NCBI RefSeq assembly: GCF_000684975.1
Contig: NZ_BAXZ01000014.1
Coordinates: 62,001-126,000 of the forward strand
DNA from: Paraburkholderia acidipaludis NBRC 101816
Lineage (GTDB): Bacteria > Pseudomonadota > Gammaproteobacteria > Burkholderiales > Burkholderiaceae
Reading direction: 5' to 3'
Length of the DNA stretch: 64,000 nt
The notes beneath the pieces are model-generated. The model was not told where the DNA came from. It saw only the letters and a list, made by a program, of their open reading frames with translations, and did not search any database. Within the stretch, counting starts at the first letter, position 1; every line of letters starts with the position of its first letter. The position numbers and the translations under genes are program-made. Shown here in pieces: positions 62,414 through 64,000 of the stretch.

Positions 62414-64000
62414 TCACGCCTTCAGATATTGCTCGCGAGCGCCGAGCCAGCGGTTCAGGTGCTGCGTCACGACGAGCGGCCAGCCGTGCAGCAGACGTTC
62501 GGCCGCGCCGCGCGCGGGCTCGATCAGCCAGCCGTCGGTTTCGAGGTTCGCGAAGCGCAGCATCGCGGCGCCCGATTGGCGCGCGCCGAGGAATTCGCCG
62601 GGGCCGCGAATTTCGAGGTCGCGGCGCGCGATCTCGAACCCGTCGGTCGTTTGGCGCATGGTCTGCAAGCGCGCGCGGCCCGTGAGCGAGAGCGGTCCGC
62701 TATAGAGCAGCACGCACACCGAAGCCGCCGTGCCCCGCCCCACGCGCCCGCGCAGCTGATGCAACTGCGCGAGACCGAAGCGCTCGGCGTGCTCGATCAC
62801 CATCAGCGAGGCGTTGGGCACGTCCACGCCCACTTCGATCACCGTCGTCGCGACCAGCAGCTGAACCTCGTTGCGCGAGAAAGCGTCCATCACGGCGGCC
62901 TTGTCCGTGGACGAGAGCCGGCCGTGCACGAGCCCCACGCTGAGCTCGGGCAGCGCCGCGACGAGCGTTTCATACGTCTCGACGGCCGTCTGCAGCTGCA
63001 GCGTCTCGCTTTCCTCGATCAGCGGGCACACCCAGTACACCTGGCGCCCCGTGAGCGCGGCGGCGCGCACGCGCGCGATCACCTCTTCGCGGCGCGCGTC
63101 GGAAACGAGCTTCGTGAGAATCGGCGTGCGCCCCGGCGGCAGTTCGTCGATCGTGGAGACGTCGAGGTCCGCGTAGTAGGTCATTGCGAGCGTGCGCGGA
63201 ATCGGCGTGGCGGACATCATCAGCTGATGCGGCTGGAACTCGCGCGCGCCATCTTCGGCGGATTTCGCGTTCTGCGCCTTCGCGCGCAGCGCGAGCCGCT
63301 GCTCGACGCCGAAGCGATGCTGCTCGTCCACGATCACGAGGCCAAGCCGCGCGAATTCCACGGCGTCCTGAATGATCGCGTGCGTGCCGATCACGAGCTT
63401 CGCCGTGCCGAGCGCCGCCGCTTCGAGCGCCGCGCGCTTTTCTTTCGCCTTCAGGCTGCCGGCGAGCCACGCCACCTGCACGCCGAGCGGTTCGAGCCAG
63501 CCGCGCAGTTTGCGCGCGTGCTGCTCGGCGAGGATTTCGGTCGGCGCCATGAGCGCGGCCTGGTAGCCCGCGTCGATGGCCTGCGCGGCCGCGAGCGCCG
63601 CCACCACGGTCTTGCCGCTGCCCACGTCGCCCTGCAGCAGGCGCTGCATCGGATGCGGTTGCTCGAGGTCGCGCGCGATCTCCGTCACCACGCGTTCCTG
63701 CGCGTTCGTGAGCTGAAACGGCAGCGAGGCGCGCAAGCGCGCCACGAGCGGCGCGATCGCGTCGTCCGCTGCATGAGGCGTATCGACCTTGAACGACGGC
63801 ATGGCCGGCGCGGCACGCGTGCGGCGCTCTTCGTGCGCGCGTTTGAGCGAGAGCTGCTGGGCGAGCAGCTCTTCGAACTTGATGCGGGTCCAGGCGGGAT
63901 GCGTGCCGTCGATGAGCTCGGCTTCGTCAGCGTCCACGGGCGGGTGGTGCAGCGTCTTCACCGCCTCCATCAGCAGCGGCAACCCGAGCGGCTCCATGAA
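62414..64000 (-). CDS. recG: ATP-dependent DNA helicase RecG (5' end outside window)
   Basis: Branch-migrating helicase that remodels stalled forks and Holliday junctions. The frame is open through base 64000, so the N-terminal wedge domain is missing. The visible part (about 528 codons) has Walker A LLQGDVGSGKTVVAALAA, the GTHAIIQDAV motif, the DEQH box VIVDEQHRFGVEQR, TATPIPRTLA and the helicase C domain. GLVHGRLSSTDKAAVMDAF, ATTVIEVGVDVPNASLMVIEHAERFGL and QLRGRVGRG lie in the latter. It is upstream of oxyR on the same strand, and recG-oxyR adjacency is common in betaproteobacteria. Confidence 0.95.
   Translation of the reverse strand, partial: FMEPLGLPLLMEAVKTLHHPPVDADEAELIDGTHPAWTRIKFEELLAQQLSLKRAHEERRTRAAPAMPSFKVDTPHAADDAIAPLVARLRASLPFQLTNAQERVVTEIARDLEQPHPMQRLLQGDVGSGKTVVAALAAAQAIDAGYQAALMAPTEILAEQHARKLRGWLEPLGVQVAWLAGSLKAKEKRAALEAAALGTAKLVIGTHAIIQDAVEFARLGLVIVDEQHRFGVEQRLALRAKAQNAKSAEDGAREFQPHQLMMSATPIPRTLAMTYYADLDVSTIDELPPGRTPILTKLVSDARREEVIARVRAAALTGRQVYWVCPLIEESETLQLQTAVETYETLVAALPELSVGLVHGRLSSTDKAAVMDAFSRNEVQLLVATTVIEVGVDVPNASLMVIEHAERFGLAQLHQLRGRVGRGTAASVCVLLYSGPLSLTGRARLQTMRQTTDGFEIARRDLEIRGPGEFLGARQSGAAMLRFANLETDGWLIEPARGAAERLLHGWPLVVTQHLNRWLGAREQYLKA

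Overview
The window is about 66-67% GC, with short intergenic gaps and a run of chromosomal housekeeping genes. Gene content and order (plsY-ybaK-xerD-ogt-queG, grpE-dnaK-dnaJ-pabB/C, hrcA-nadK-recN-glnE-yhdP-nit-tldD-aroG, glcDEF-yggS-proC-ubiA-dps-oxyR-recG) point to a Burkholderiaceae betaproteobacterium of the Burkholderia/Paraburkholderia/Caballeronia/Trinickia group. I saw no rRNA, tRNA, CRISPR array, prophage or insertion sequence. plsY is cut by the left edge and recG by the right edge.

Layout. 1-4.2 kb, minus strand: plsY (partial), ybaK, xerD, ogt and queG. 4.2-6.3 kb: tsaE and amiC (tRNA t6A synthesis and cell-wall cleavage). 6.4-10.4 kb: an EamA exporter, a pirin, the chaperone-redoxin cnoX and tcdA. 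10.6-15.3 kb: pdxH, cfa, a DUF72 protein, msrA and a flavin reductase. 15.3-18.9 kb: tryptophan catabolism, with an Lrp-type regulator (kynR-like) divergent from kynB-kynU-kynA. 19-26.2 kb: purM, an Hda with a very long tail, a HAD phosphatase, pcnB, folK, a deoxynucleoside kinase and panB. 26.3-36 kb: fused pabB/pabC, dnaJ, dnaK, grpE, a small membrane protein gene, hslR, hemH and hrcA. dnaK and grpE each have a good heat-shock sigma factor promoter.

35.8-48.3 kb: nadK, recN, glnE, yhdP, a nitrilase-family amidase and tldD. 48.3-49.8 kb: aroG (DAHP synthase) preceded by a complete ribosome-mediated attenuator. This has a promoter, a 22-codon leader ORF with the run FYFYFFWY, mutually exclusive hairpins, and a terminator with eight Ts. 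It is the most striking regulatory element in the window. 49.8-57.4 kb: hmp with an NsrR-like operator, a cobalamin adenosyltransferase, and a glycolate/lactate oxidase cluster (FAD oxidase, glcD, glcE, glcF). 57.5-64 kb: yggS, proC, ubiA, dps, two tiny ORFs with strong ribosome binding sites, oxyR and recG.

Themes. Oxidative and nitrosative stress genes are frequent (msrA, cnoX, hmp, dps, oxyR, pirin), with dps and the tiny ORFs next to oxyR. Heat shock is arranged as grpE-dnaK-dnaJ with hrcA nearby, but I saw no CIRCE operator. Aromatic amino acid metabolism appears both as catabolism (kyn) and as biosynthesis (attenuated aroG; pabB/C drawing on chorismate for folate).
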